A stretch of DNA of 64,000 nt from Escarpia spicata. Taxonomy: Eukaryota > Annelida > Polychaeta > Sabellida > Siboglinidae. Both the position numbers and the translations under genes were made by a program. Positions within the stretch are counted from its first letter, which is position 1. Each line of letters begins with the position of its first letter. Below, piece by piece: positions 31,997-45,145 of this stretch. Location: positions 50,758,786-50,822,785 of the forward strand of contig OZ023206.1 of the NCBI GenBank assembly GCA_963995525.1. The letters are read 5' to 3'. The notes below the pieces were generated by a model. It was not told the DNA's origin and did no database searches. It saw nothing but the letters and a program-made list of their open reading frames with translations.

Positions 31997-33022
31997 TCAG
32001 TTTCCCACCTGCGTCTTGCTTGAGGGATGTTCCTGCATTTGCGGTTGTCTACCTCGTTTCTGTTGATTTGCCAACTTCTTGGTTGGACACTCCCTGATCA
32101 TGTGATCAGGTGATCCACAGCCATAACACACCCGTATACCGTTCTCGTTTCTTCCACTGTCGTTACGCTTGGTGTGTTTCTTAGGTGTACAGAGGAGCAA
32201 ATCAAGTTTCTTCTCAATGGCATCAATCTGTGCCTGCTGCTTTCCCATTTTCTCCTCGAGGGTGCTTGTTGTCGGTGTGCGACTCACTTCATGAACCGTG
32301 GCGTTCCTTGCTTTCCCGCTGTTGTCATCGCCCAGCCACTTCATTGCTCTGGCTCTGAATGACCAGAATGTCAGCTCTGGTTCGTCCATATTCAGTCGTC
32401 GCAGCTCTCGACGGAAATGGTTGTCAACTACACCTTCTGTCAATCGCTCTTTCAACTCTTTATTGATGCTTTCGTCTTCCCGGTTGTCTCTTTGAACAAT
32501 CCGATCGGCGACCTTAACCAAAGCTAAAGAATAATCTTCGAAAGACTCTTTCTCTCCCTGGTCCCGCCGAAAAAATTCCTTCTTCAGACTTGTTGCCGAG
32601 TCCACATAACCATAGGACTCCTCTATAGCATCCAGTAGTCGAGTCACGTCTCGCTCGCCACGAAACCGAAGTCGCATCTCAGACTTCGCTTCACCAACCA
32701 GATGTTGCATTATGAAGTCAACCTGTTCATCTGGCGACATCCTTCTGGCACTTATGCTTGATTTGATGTCCTCCAGCCAGTCTGTGACATCTACATCCTG
32801 CTGATCGCGAGGGCGACCACGTAGCTTAGGAATTTTCTTTTCCCTCGACACATATACTACTCTGTCTACTGCCCCTGCAGATGCCTCTGTTCTAGCAGCC
32901 CTCTCCTCTGCCACTGTCGCTGCATGTTCTGCCTGTTGCAGACGCCTGGCCAAAACACGCTGATCCTCTAGCTCTTTTTTCAATGTGTCCAGCTCCTCTC
33001 GCGCACGACGCAACTGTGCCAT
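31997..33022 (-). CDS. gag: Gag with CCHC zinc knuckle (unit 1)
   Basis: The ATG at 33022 follows a 286-bp leader. 341 residues: an N-terminal coiled coil (RRAREELDTLKKELEDQR...), a retrotransposon Gag domain (DVTDWLEDIKSSISARRM, QHLVGEAKSEMRLRF, FFRRDQGEKESFEDYSLAL) and a zinc knuckle CYGCGSPDHMIREC near residue 300. It packages the element RNA in cytoplasmic particles. Ends QVGN with a stop, with the protease frame following at -1. Confidence 0.92.
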   Translation of the reverse strand: MAQLRRAREELDTLKKELEDQRVLARRLQQAEHAATVAEERAARTEASAGAVDRVVYVSREKKIPKLRGRPRDQQDVDVTDWLEDIKSSISARRMSPDEQVDFIMQHLVGEAKSEMRLRFRGERDVTRLLDAIEESYGYVDSATSLKKEFFRRDQGEKESFEDYSLALVKVADRIVQRDNREDESINKELKERLTEGVVDNHFRRELRRLNMDEPELTFWSFRARAMKWLGDDNSGKARNATVHEVSRTPTTSTLEEKMGKQQAQIDAIEKKLDLLLCTPKKHTKRNDSGRNENGIRVCYGCGSPDHMIRECPTKKLANQQKRGRQPQMQEHPSSKTQVGN

Positions 33023-33287
33023 GCTAGCTACAGTGAGATTACAGAGAGAAGAGAATACAGATTAGTAGTACGTTAACACAAAACAATCATGGCATTCAAA
33101 TCAATGTGCAACTTATTTAACATTGTTCATCAACTCAACAAGATGGTAGTGAGTTGATCTGACTCGTCCATGTTAATGTTCATTGTTGACACTGTTATAG
33201 ATCGTCGATGGTAGTTGTAGTTCTCCCTCGGTCTCGTCCTCCAGCTGTCTCCGTCCGTTTATGTGATGGGGTTTCTCCAGGGCAACA

Positions 33288-33305
33288 ACCCTGCTCGCAG
33301 CGCCA
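33288..33305 (-). other. Primer-binding site (unit 1)
   Basis: Reading the minus strand, TGGCGCTGCGAGCAGGG begins three bases after the middle LTR end. The complementary tRNA was not identified. Confidence 0.65.
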
Positions 33306-33308
33306 AAT

Positions 33309-34837
33309 TGTGACGGGGCCAATTTGTACAACAACAAGTCGGCTCCAATCTTTTCGATCAAGTTCTTTATTTGTGGTCTTACTTCCGGATACAAAAAGAA
33401 ACCTAAGCAAAGTAAACAGTTTGTCAATACAGTACTAACAATACAAATATACGTAAGTAGATATATTAATGATTATGATGCGTGGACACATGTCACACAG
33501 CACGCATGCGCAATATAATGAATCCAGTATAATGTAAAGTAACCTAAAGATATATAATTGTCGTACAAGTTATACTAGGAATGCAAATGTATGTAAATCA
33601 ACAACACAAGTATAAGCATCTAACAGATGCAATAATTACATAATCTACCATGACTGTAATGACCATGCTCACCCCAACACTGCTCTGGAGGCTCATTAAT
33701 GAATCTCACATCATTCATTCGAGGCCTGGCTCCCTCCTGCAATGGCATGGTGCAACATGTCATTTATAGCAGAACACATATAATTATTTACACAAGTATT
33801 TCAATTCCATATTCCTATACTACTTTGTGTTACCATATTCTGTTCCAATTTACTACACAGTATACCTATTCTATGACTTGTTAAATGACTGAACCAAACA
33901 CTCGGCCAGTGTTTACCACCTAGCTACACTATCCACGGTGGCTCCCAACTTGTTTTCAAGTGTCAGTCTCTAGGGAATATGCTCCACACTCTACACAGCC
34001 AACCCCATAGGGTGATTAATCAGGAGGACATTAGTGGCCACTGGGCAGTTTCTGATACTGACTGCACAGCTTTATAGAACACATTTTGTTGCTAAATGCA
34101 TAATATGGCCGTATATTAACCTAATAGCACGTAGATTAAGCATCATAATACAAAACACAGTACCTGATTAAACATTATTAAAACTGTATACTCTGCAAGT
34201 TATATCACCAGCAGGATGCAAGCATTCTAAAACTCATTAAGACCACTGCTGTTTACAACCAGCCAGTGTGGGTCAACCACAGCATCCTGGGGTGTCCACT
34301 CAAAGCAATTTTCCATATAGTGAAAACCCTTATAACTAAATAATTGCTTTAAAACATCCATGCAAGTTTAGGTCTAATGATGGACAATCTTTCACTTCAT
34401 GATGTGGTGTAATTAGAAAAGGGAAATAATACCTTAAAAGTATTATTGAACAAGTTGACACTCACCAAAAATAAATGTCTCCTTGTTGTGTGAAACCTGA
34501 GCCAGCCTAGCCCACAGCTGCTGTACCAATGCTTGGTGAAAATACACACGTGACCAGTGTCTCTGGAGTTTATCTCATACCATTCAAGCAACTGGTTACT
34601 CATAGTAATTAATTACCTAAATATAATTATAATCAACACCTTAGCAATTAAATCATGAAAAATGTAGTTTCACAAAATAAAGAATGTAACAATATCCGTC
34701 ATCTACTTAGCATATGGTGCTGCCATATTGTGGCTGGTGGCGACATTAGAATGACAATTAAGATGTATTCCATCTCTTAATTAGCATGTTACAACATAAC
34801 TATGAACATGTGTAGGTGTCCAAACTGCTACCTTACA
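33309..34837 (-). repeat. Middle LTR shared by both units
   Basis: 1,529 bp. Like the left LTR at every site where the right LTR differs, apart from one position. Confidence 0.93.
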
Positions 34838-34894
34838 ATCTTCCGAGCTAAATGTCTGCCGTCTCGGTAGACACTAATTCTACTCATCGTTCCT

Positions 34895-35962
34895 TCAGTG
34901 ATTGTGCAATAGCTGCTTCTGTAGATCCTTTCTCGAGGAAGCAATTAGTGCTTTAGACAGAGAGGTAATTGCCCTGTCTATGGAATCTTCCATATCAGTG
35001 AATTTACAAACATTGACAGTCTGCACAGCAGCAGAGCTTGGTAGACGATGTAGGTTGGTATGTTTTCCTGCAGTGGTTCGTACCGAACGTCGAATTATTT
35101 GTTGCCCATTATCTGCATTCCCAACTCCTGCTCGTCTAACTTCCATCTCAACGGCATCTGGCAGTTGTCCTCTATCCTCATTTTGATTTAAGGCATCATC
35201 TACACCTGTGGGCACACCTGGCACAACTCCTTGATGTAGGCTGTCAATTGTTATAACGTCCAGCTCCTCTTCTGAATCCGATGACCCTGGAGTGTTGGAA
35301 TCAATAGGTGGTGCAATTGTTTCCTGGTTGTCATTACTTCGCAACTCAGTGTACTCATTGTTGGGCACTAATTCTTTGCTATCCAACAACTCAGCTCGAT
35401 GGATTGCTTTTGTGGCTCCAAAACCATCAGCTGGTTGAATGATATATACATTGCCACCATCGAGACAAGACAACACTTTGTATGGAGTCGGTTTCCATGC
35501 GTCCTGAATCTTGGCACGACCAATGGGATGGTTACGCAAGAAGACCCTTGATCCAATCCTGATGCCTTGATCATTTGCTTTCTTCTCCTGCCGTCTCTTT
35601 CGTGCATGTACTCCTCGATCAGTATTGCGACGAACTCGCTCTAGTACATGGTTCAGCCTATGACAATGGCTCTCCAACCAATCATCCACCGACCCAGTCC
35701 TGGCATCTTCCTGTGTCAACCCCAGGAACGATTCAGCAGGCAGTCTTGGATCTCGTCCAAACATAACGAAGAATGGCGAATATCCCGTTGAAGCATGTGG
35801 TATGGCATTGTATGCAAATGTCAGCTCTGGCAAGTGTTTCGGCCATCGTCGTTTCTCATCTGCTGATAGGGTTCGGAGTAAGTTGTGCATCGTTCTGTTA
35901 TATCGTTCACAATGAGCGTTTCCTTGCGGTCTGTACGGTGTTGTCTTTGTCTTCTTGATGTC
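34895..35962 (-). CDS. pol: Integrase C-terminal part and tail (unit 2)
   Basis: Exact repeat of 27598-28665 shifted by 7,297 bp; the predicted protein is the same. Confidence 0.9.
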   Translation of the reverse strand, partial: DIKKTKTTPYRPQGNAHCERYNRTMHNLLRTLSADEKRRWPKHLPELTFAYNAIPHASTGYSPFFVMFGRDPRLPAESFLGLTQEDARTGSVDDWLESHCHRLNHVLERVRRNTDRGVHARKRRQEKKANDQGIRIGSRVFLRNHPIGRAKIQDAWKPTPYKVLSCLDGGNVYIIQPADGFGATKAIHRAELLDSKELVPNNEYTELRSNDNQETIAPPIDSNTPGSSDSEEELDVITIDSLHQGVVPGVPTGVDDALNQNEDRGQLPDAVEMEVRRAGVGNADNGQQIIRRSVRTTAGKHTNLHRLPSSAAVQTVNVCKFTDMEDSIDRAITSLSKALIASSRKDLQKQLLHNH

Positions 35963-37627
35963 TTACATACGGCACAATTCTCTAATCACAGTACCATCAA
36001 AGTTGCGACCTTGATCACTGTGAATTCGTCTCGGTACGCCAAACTGGACAAACCAGTTATTTACCAACACGGTGGCAACTGTCTTTGCCTTTTGGTCTTT
36101 CGTTGGAATTGCTTGTGTGAATTTGGTGAAGATATCTGTGATGACCAGCACATTCTCACGTCCATCTGATGCAGGCTCCAAAACCGTAAAGTCAATCGCC
36201 AACACATCGAGTGGTGCAGTAGCCACGAGACTACCCATATGTGTTTGCAGCTTGGGTTGTTTGTCTTTAGCCAGACAACAACGCTCACATTTGTCACACC
36301 ATCTTTGTACATCACACGTCATCGTTGGCCAGTAACAGCGCATCTTTATTAATGCTAATGTGCGTTCTGAACCTTGATGTCCAGCAGCATCGTGCATTGC
36401 GATTAGTACTCTGTTGCGTAACTGAGTGGGTAAAACCAGTTGATTGATTTCCACTCCTTCGATCTCGATTTTCCTTGTCAATACTCCGTCCTTGAAAGAA
36501 AGCTTAGTTTGTTGACCAATGATTTTCCTCGCTGGCTTGCTCAGTGTCATTATCCGTCTTCTTGTTGGTTTGTGGTTTGATTTGAGATATGGCAACACTT
36601 GCCTAATATCTTCATCCTGTTCTTGCATGGTTATCATCTCAGTCTTTGGGATGGTAGATAGCATGGTGGCTGTTGCAGTTGTTATCTCATGAACAAACAC
36701 GTCTCGTGCTGTCGGGTTTTGTGAAGACAGGATGTCGTTTGTTTCATGAATCTTTGATCTAAGTTCGGTTGAGAGGATTGTACCACCAACAGTCTCCTGA
36801 ATTATAGTAGATACGGCAAATGGTGTCATTTCTCGTTCGGATTCTTCTCTATCACTCGGCGGTCTCCTGCTCAAGGAATCAGCATTCCTATTTGCACGGC
36901 CAGATCGGTACTTCAAACTGAAATCGAATGATGCCAGTTGTGAAGCCCACCGCATCTCTGTGGCTCCAAGCTTGGACGTTTGCAGGTAACTCAACGGGTT
37001 GTTGTCTGTGAAGACGACAAATTTCGACCCGAGTAAGTAGTCTCGAAACCTTTCAGTAACAGCCCACTTCAGTGCTAGAAATTCAAGCTTCATGCTACTG
37101 TAGTTCTCCATATTTCTCTCTGTTGGTTTGAGGCTTCTACTCGCATAGCAGATCACTCTACGTCCCTCTTCAAAGTCTTGGGAGAGTACAGCTCCCAGTG
37201 CTTGGTACGACGCATCCACCTCCACAACAAACGGTTGAGAGAAATCGGGGTATGCAAGCACTCTACCAGAAGTGAGTTGTTTTTTTAGCTGCTCAAATGA
37301 TTCTTGACAATCTGCAGACCATCGGTTTGCGAAAGGAACGAAAATAGATGCAGAACTGTCAAGAGTCTTCCTTTGTCTGGTATTCTTCTTGCGATGTTTC
37401 GTCTTAGTACCACCGAGCAAAGCGTTAAGCGGAGCTGCAATCTTGGAGAATCCAGGTACCATACGTCTGTAGTACCCAGCAAGTCCCAAGAAACTCCTAA
37501 GCTCTGTCTCAGAGGTTGGTGTTGGCCAACTGTCTATGGCCTCAGTCTTTTCAGGGTCACATGACACACCATCTTCCGACACAATGTGACCTAGATAGTT
37601 TATCTTTCGCTTGAAGAGATGACACTT
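35963..37627 (-). CDS. pol: RT C-terminus, RNase H, integrase N-terminal part (unit 2)
   Basis: Repeat of 28666-30330; carries the same TAA at 35963-35965 in integrase. Confidence 0.92.
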   Translation of the reverse strand, partial: KCHLFKRKINYLGHIVSEDGVSCDPEKTEAIDSWPTPTSETELRSFLGLAGYYRRMVPGFSKIAAPLNALLGGTKTKHRKKNTRQRKTLDSSASIFVPFANRWSADCQESFEQLKKQLTSGRVLAYPDFSQPFVVEVDASYQALGAVLSQDFEEGRRVICYASRSLKPTERNMENYSSMKLEFLALKWAVTERFRDYLLGSKFVVFTDNNPLSYLQTSKLGATEMRWASQLASFDFSLKYRSGRANRNADSLSRRPPSDREESEREMTPFAVSTIIQETVGGTILSTELRSKIHETNDILSSQNPTARDVFVHEITTATATMLSTIPKTEMITMQEQDEDIRQVLPYLKSNHKPTRRRIMTLSKPARKIIGQQTKLSFKDGVLTRKIEIEGVEINQLVLPTQLRNRVLIAMHDAAGHQGSERTLALIKMRCYWPTMTCDVQRWCDKCERCCLAKDKQPKLQTHMGSLVATAPLDVLAIDFTVLEPASDGRENVLVITDIFTKFTQAIPTKDQKAKTVATVLVNNWFVQFGVPRRIHSDQGRNFDGTVIRELCRM

Positions 37628-38721
37628 TTATGGCTTGAGCTTCAAACCTTGCTCTTCTAAGCGTGTCAAAACAACTTCTAGATTGGTGATCATCTCCTCA
37701 ATGCTCTTTGCATACAGCAAAATGTCGTCGAGGTATATTAGTAGATTCTCGTAGTTGAAATCAGCTAACATGCTTTCCATGAGACGCTGATACGTGGCAG
37801 GAGCATTGCAAAGACCAAACGGCATTCTCGTGAACTCGAAGAGTCCCCCTGTTCCTACGCGAAAAGCGGTCTTCGATATGTCGTTTTCTTCCATGGCACA
37901 TTGCATGTATCCTTGGGCGGCATCCAAGGTGCAGAAATATATGGCTCCTCGGAGTGCTTCCAACGCCTCGTCAATTCTTGGCAGGGGGTATGCGTCTTTC
38001 CGAGTCCTTAGATTTAAAGGATGGTAGTCGACACACACTCTCAGCTCTCCAGTCTTCTTCCTCACTAGCACTGCCTGAAACGCCCACGGGCTGTTGCTCT
38101 TTCGGATAATGCCTTGCCGCATCAAATTTTCTAGATGTTGTCGCACTTCCTGCTGTAGATTGGGCGACACTCGACGATGTGGAATCCTTATGGGCGTTTC
38201 AACAGTTAGTGGTATCCCATGTTTCACATTGTCAATGTAGCCTAGGTCGTCATCACCGAGACTGAACGCACCCACATGCCTGAGTAGCATGGCGTGTAGC
38301 AACTTCTTCTGTTCTTCACTGAGGTTGTTCTCCTCTATATCTAAACTGAATGGAAGTTCAGGTAGATCTTCAGTCTTCGGTGTGATGTCTTCTTGTAGTG
38401 GGCCTAACACTACCTTGTCTTCTTCCACCTGATGGATCTGACAGTCGCGCTCCAGTTGACCATCTACTACTGTTACTTTGGTCATCAGTCCGAGTCGCGT
38501 TCGTGGGTTTAGCCAAATGTCCTGTTCGGTTTCATTGGCGACACACAGAACAACTCTTCCCTTTTCAAGAATGGACAAGGTATCATGTACCTTGACCCCT
38601 TGAGGTAGATGTATTTCAACCCCAACTCGCTCCACCAACACCTCGCTTGATATTTTCTTATTACCAGTACACGGTACTGACGTCACTGTCCGTGCAGGTA
38701 GAAGCACAGGCATCTTACCTG
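37628..38721 (-). CDS. pol: Reverse transcriptase (unit 2)
   Basis: Repeat of 30331-31424 with catalytic LLIYLDDILLYA and the same TAA at 37628-37630. Confidence 0.93.
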
Positions 38722-39282
38722 CTACCTTGGCAAGACCAACGTGGTATTTTGGAATTGTTTCCTCTCTTTAGTTGCGTGCAGAGGCAGTTCGCTAAGCCAA
38801 TCTGGTCCATCTGGGTGTTTCTGAAATTCCTCACTTCCCGTTGTATTCAACACATGTTTTGAGATTCGCCGCAACACATTGCATCCTAGAAGGCCAGGAA
38901 CCGATTCTTTTGCTGCTCGCTGGGCAGGATTTGGAGAATCTCGCACTACGAGCATTCCTACTCCACTGTATCTATTGTCAAGTGCGACAAGATCTGGCTC
39001 GAAGTAACCGACATATGGAACGCTGAGCCCATTTGCTGCTGTGAGAGTTAGAACTGTGTCTATCTGGATGAGCCGATATCCCTCTGGTTCTAACAATCGA
39101 CGATAGAATGATTCTGTCACCATTGATACCTCTGACCCAGAGTCCAATAAACACCTACATTCTACATCTCCAATCTTGATGGTTGCTTCTGGACAATGAC
39201 CTATTGCCCTGGAGTAAATCCTCTCCGAATCGATGCCATCCAGCAAGCCAAAGTCACCCCCTTCCACCACTTGGCTTTCAGT
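38722..39282 (-). CDS. pol: Aspartic protease (unit 2)
   Basis: Repeat of 31425-31985 with the DSG active site; same frame offset from gag. Confidence 0.88.
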   Translation of the reverse strand, partial: TESQVVEGGDFGLLDGIDSERIYSRAIGHCPEATIKIGDVECRCLLDSGSEVSMVTESFYRRLLEPEGYRLIQIDTVLTLTAANGLSVPYVGYFEPDLVALDNRYSGVGMLVVRDSPNPAQRAAKESVPGLLGCNVLRRISKHVLNTTGSEEFQKHPDGPDWLSELPLHATKERKQFQNTTLVLPR

Positions 39283-39293
39283 GATGGAGGGAA

Positions 39294-40319
39294 TCAGTTT
39301 CCCACCTGCGTCTTGCTTGAGGGATGTTCCTGCATTTGCGGTTGTCTACCTCGTTTCTGTTGATTTGCCAACTTCTTGGTTGGACACTCCCTGATCATGT
39401 GATCAGGTGATCCACAGCCATAACACACCCGTATACCGTTCTCGTTTCTTCCACTGTCGTTACGCTTGGTGTGTTTCTTAGGTGTACAGAGGAGCAAATC
39501 AAGTTTCTTCTCAATGGCATCAATCTGTGCCTGCTGCTTTCCCATTTTCTCCTCGAGGGTGCTTGTTGTCGGTGTGCGACTCACTTCATGAACCGTGGCG
39601 TTCCTTGCTTTCCCGCTGTTGTCATCGCCCAGCCACTTCATTGCTCTGGCTCTGAATGACCAGAATGTCAGCTCTGGTTCGTCCATATTCAGTCGTCGCA
39701 GCTCTCGACGGAAATGGTTGTCAACTACACCTTCTGTCAATCGCTCTTTCAACTCTTTATTGATGCTTTCGTCTTCCCGGTTGTCTCTTTGAACAATCCG
39801 ATCGGCGACCTTAACCAAAGCTAAAGAATAATCTTCGAAAGACTCTTTCTCTCCCTGGTCCCGCCGAAAAAATTCCTTCTTCAGACTTGTTGCCGAGTCC
39901 ACATAACCATAGGACTCCTCTATAGCATCCAGTAGTCGAGTCACGTCTCGCTCGCCACGAAACCGAAGTCGCATCTCAGACTTCGCTTCACCAACCAGAT
40001 GTTGCATTATGAAGTCAACCTGTTCATCTGGCGACATCCTTCTGGCACTTATGCTTGATTTGATGTCCTCCAGCCAGTCTGTGACATCTACATCCTGCTG
40101 ATCGCGAGGGCGACCACGTAGCTTAGGAATTTTCTTTTCCCTCGACACATATACTACTCTGTCTACTGCCCCTGCAGATGCCTCTGTTCTAGCAGCCCTC
40201 TCCTCTGCCACTGTCGCTGCATGTTCTGCCTGTTGCAGACGCCTGGCCAAAACACGCTGATCCTCTAGCTCTTTTTTCAATGTGTCCAGCTCCTCTCGCG
40301 CACGACGCAACTGTGCCAT
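39294..40319 (-). CDS. gag: Gag with CCHC zinc knuckle (unit 2)
   Basis: Repeat of 31997-33022. As the unit next to the right (5') LTR it is the one a normal 5' LTR transcript would express. Confidence 0.92.
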   Translation of the reverse strand: MAQLRRAREELDTLKKELEDQRVLARRLQQAEHAATVAEERAARTEASAGAVDRVVYVSREKKIPKLRGRPRDQQDVDVTDWLEDIKSSISARRMSPDEQVDFIMQHLVGEAKSEMRLRFRGERDVTRLLDAIEESYGYVDSATSLKKEFFRRDQGEKESFEDYSLALVKVADRIVQRDNREDESINKELKERLTEGVVDNHFRRELRRLNMDEPELTFWSFRARAMKWLGDDNSGKARNATVHEVSRTPTTSTLEEKMGKQQAQIDAIEKKLDLLLCTPKKHTKRNDSGRNENGIRVCYGCGSPDHMIRECPTKKLANQQKRGRQPQMQEHPSSKTQVGN

Positions 40320-40584
40320 GCTAGCTACAGTGAGATTACAGAGAGAAGAGAATACAGATTAGTAGTACGTTAACACAAAACAATCATGGCATTCAAATCA
40401 ATGTGCAACTTATTTAACATTGTTCATCAACTCAACAAGATGGTAGTGAGTTGATCTGACTCGTCCATGTTAATGTTCATTGTTGACACTGTTATAGATC
40501 GTCGATGGTAGTTGTAGTTCTCCCTCGGTCTCGTCCTCCAGCTGTCTCCGTCCGTTTATGTGATGGGGTTTCTCCAGGGCAACA

Positions 40585-40602
40585 ACCCTGCTCGCAGCGC
40601 CA
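40585..40602 (-). other. Primer-binding site (unit 2)
   Basis: Same sequence as at 33288-33305, next to the right LTR. Confidence 0.65.
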
Positions 40603-40605
40603 AAT

Positions 40606-42137
40606 TGTGACGGGGCCAATTTGTACAACAACAAGTCGGCTCCAATCTTTTCGATCAAGTTCTTTATTTGTGGTCTTACTTCCGGATACAAAAAGAAACC
40701 TAAGCAAAGTAAACAGTTTGTCAATACAGTACTAACAATACAAATATACGTAAGTAGATATATTAATGATTATGATGCGTGGACACATGTCACACAGCAC
40801 GCATGCGCAATATAATGAATCCAGTATAATGTAAAGTAACCTAAAGATATATAATTGTCGTACAAGTTATACTAGGAATGCAAATGTATGTAAATCAACA
40901 ACACAAGTATAAGCATCTAACAGATGCAATAATTACATAATCTACCATGACTGTAATGGCCATGCTCACCCCAACACTGCTCTGGAGGCTCATTAATGAA
41001 TCTCACATCATTCATTCGAGGCCTGGCTCCCTCCTGCAATGGCATGGTGCAACATGTCATTTATAGCAGAACACATATAATTATTTACACAAGTATTTCA
41101 ATTCCATATTCCTATACTACTTTGTGTTACCATATTCTGTTCCAATTTACTACACAGTATACATATTCTATGACTTGTTAAATGACTGAACCAAACACTC
41201 GGCCAGTGTTTACCACCTAGCTACACTATCCACGGTGGCTCCCAACTTGTTTTAAAGTGTCAGTCTCTAGGGAATATGCTCCACACTCTACACAGCCAAC
41301 CCCATAGGGTGATTAATCAGGAGGACATTAGTGGCCACTGGGCAGTTTCTGATACTGACTGCACATCTTTATAGAACACATTTTGTTGCTAAATGCATAA
41401 TATGGCCGTATATTAACCTAATAGCACGTAGATTAAGCATCATAATACAAAACACAGTACCTGATTAAACATTATTAAAACTGTATACTCTGCAAGTTAT
41501 ATCACCAGCAGGATGCAAGCATTCTAAAACTCATTAAGACCACTGCTGTTTACAACCAGCCAGTGTGGGTCAACCACAGCATCCTGGGGTGTCCACTCAA
41601 AGCAATTTTCCATATAGTGAAAACCCTTATAACTAAATAATTGCTTTAAAACATCCATGCAAGCTTAGGTCTAATGATGGACAATCTTTCACTTCATGAT
41701 GTGGTATAATTAGAAAAGGGAAATAATACCTTAAAAGTATTATTGAACAAGTTGACACTCACCAAAAATAAATGTCTCCTCCTTGTTGTGTGAAACCTGA
41801 GCCAGCCTAGCCCACAGCTGCTGTACCAATGCTTGGTGAAAATACACACGTGACCAGTGTCTCTGGAGTTTATCTCATACCATTCAAGCAACTGGTTACT
41901 CATAGTAATTAATTACCTAAATATAATTATAATCAACACCTTAGCAATTAAATCATGAAAAATGTAGTTTCACAAAATAAAGAATGTAACAATATCCGTC
42001 ATCTACTTAGCATATGGTGCTGCCATATTGTGGCTGGTGGCGACATTAGAATGACAATTAAGATGTATTCCATCTCTTAATTAGCATTTTACAACATAAC
42101 TATGAACATGTGTAGGTGTCCAAACTGCTACCTTACA
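40606..42137 (-). repeat. Right (outer 5') LTR
   Basis: 1,532 bp. Differs from the other two at about nine sites, including a 3-bp CCT insertion near 41780 and substitutions near 40960, 41163, 41255, 41367, 41663, 41706 and 42089. Confidence 0.93.
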
Positions 42138-42347
42138 TATATTATACATAAATTAAATTAATTAGCCGTTTAAATACCTAAAATAAATAATGTGCTTAAA
42201 ATTATATAAATGCATATAATATGCTAATTAAAAAATATATAATAAATAAATAAATAACTGCAACCTAAGTACATAACCGATTGTCAATATTGCACAAATG
42301 TCACTGATGCGGACGGCAAAGTTCTTTGCTGCGGAATTCTGTACCAT
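42138..42347. other. AT-rich flank of the tandem LTR element
   Basis: Runs of TA and AATA repeats; nothing else seen. Confidence 0.5.
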
Positions 42348-42540
42348 CTACAGCATTCGCAAGTGCATCTCCGGCAGACCATATAACACTGAGTTGCCGT
42401 AATCAGTACGTGACATGACTAAGACGTTCACAATGGTTCTGCAGGCATTAATGGTAAGACATTTCCGAAATAACGCGATGCTTCGGAGGTGACAATATGC
42501 CACCTGGCAAACACGACGCACTTGATTCGTCATCGACGAA
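42348..42540 (-). pseudogene. LINE reverse transcriptase scrap (L2/CR1-like)
   Basis: Encodes VRRVCQVAYCHLRSIALFRK and SRTDYGNSVLYGLPEMHLR, the post-RT 'thumb' block also seen as VTSRFDYGNAMLFGINDRHM in the LINE at 61500. Only about 60 codons remain. Confidence 0.75.
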
Positions 42541-43419
42541 ATACATGTAGTGATGTAGTTTGTTTTCTAACATTTGGTCAATATTACTGTCGCGACTAAC
42601 AATTAACTACCAGGCATCATTTTGCTAGAAGTGATAATAATATTGAAGGTATGTTGGAGCCGGTTTTTATTGTTACCCCGAGAACCCTAAAAGACATACC
42701 TAATTTGGTATATTTTGAGCATCATCATTCAAACGTTGCAGCTAAGCAAGCTAACGTACACTCCCACCTCCGCGTAACGCTTCGTCACGTCGACCCGTAG
42801 ATCTACATCCCAACTCCCAGAGTAGCGTGGGCTATGTGGTTGACCGCAACGGTGTCGCTGTTTAATGACATACTTGTCTTATCATGTTGTAGACAATTTT
42901 ACGAGCAGCTACAATTGAATAGGTTCGAACGGGTTGCCGAAAACACAAATTTATTCAGGTGGGCCTATGCACTAAATATTAGCCTGCTTGACAACCTAGT
43001 CCACGAAACTCTTGCCTACATTAAGATATGAGAAATCAAGCTGTTCATGTCACGTCATCAACACACGTTGTGAGGCGTTACACAGACAGAACTTATCCAA
43101 AGAAGCATTTTTATTGTGAAAATCACATTCCCGAACACTGTTTTGTGTATGTGTTGCATTTGAAACATTTCACATCGGTACAAGTACCCACAAACAACAA
43201 ACATATTTAACATACTACTGTTTCTGATCTGTTGTCCACACGTATCACAACTTAAATGTGATATGCGAATGTCAACTTGTTTTTTTCCTAAACCATTCTA
43301 TAAAAATGACTGAGAAAATAAGTTACATCTCAATCATTTATTAACATTGCGAGTGCGCATTTCCGACTTAAAATTGCCACTTGTTGTGAACTGGAAGCCA
43401 CACGTATCAAGTTGGCTCC
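42541..43419. other. Unassigned stretch
   Basis: Contains several short open frames but no domain, no repeat partner in the window and no RNA gene recognised. Confidence 0.45.
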
Positions 43420-43437
43420 GGTTCATTATGAGAACAG

Positions 43438-45145
<1,708 letters not shown>

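Larger units (their letters stand above)
26012..42137 (-). mobile_element. Tandem Ty3/gypsy element: LTR-internal-LTR-internal-LTR
   Basis: Three 1.53-kb LTRs (26012-27540, 33309-34837, 40606-42137) and two 5,768-bp internal regions (27541-33308, 34838-40605) on the minus strand. LTR ends are TGTAAGG...CGTCACA, with TATA on both outer flanks (26008-26011 and 42138-42141) as a 4-bp target duplication. The repeat period is exactly 7,297 bp and all ORFs are identical in the two units. Each unit has Gag with CCHC, protease, RT, RNase H and integrase in the standard gypsy order. Two nonsense codons in pol are shared by both units, so neither is autonomous. Confidence 0.93.

Noticed and set aside
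26012..33308. Endogenous retrovirus with env
   Set aside because: After integrase only a low-complexity tail remains; no signal peptide, membrane segment or fusion peptide is visible.
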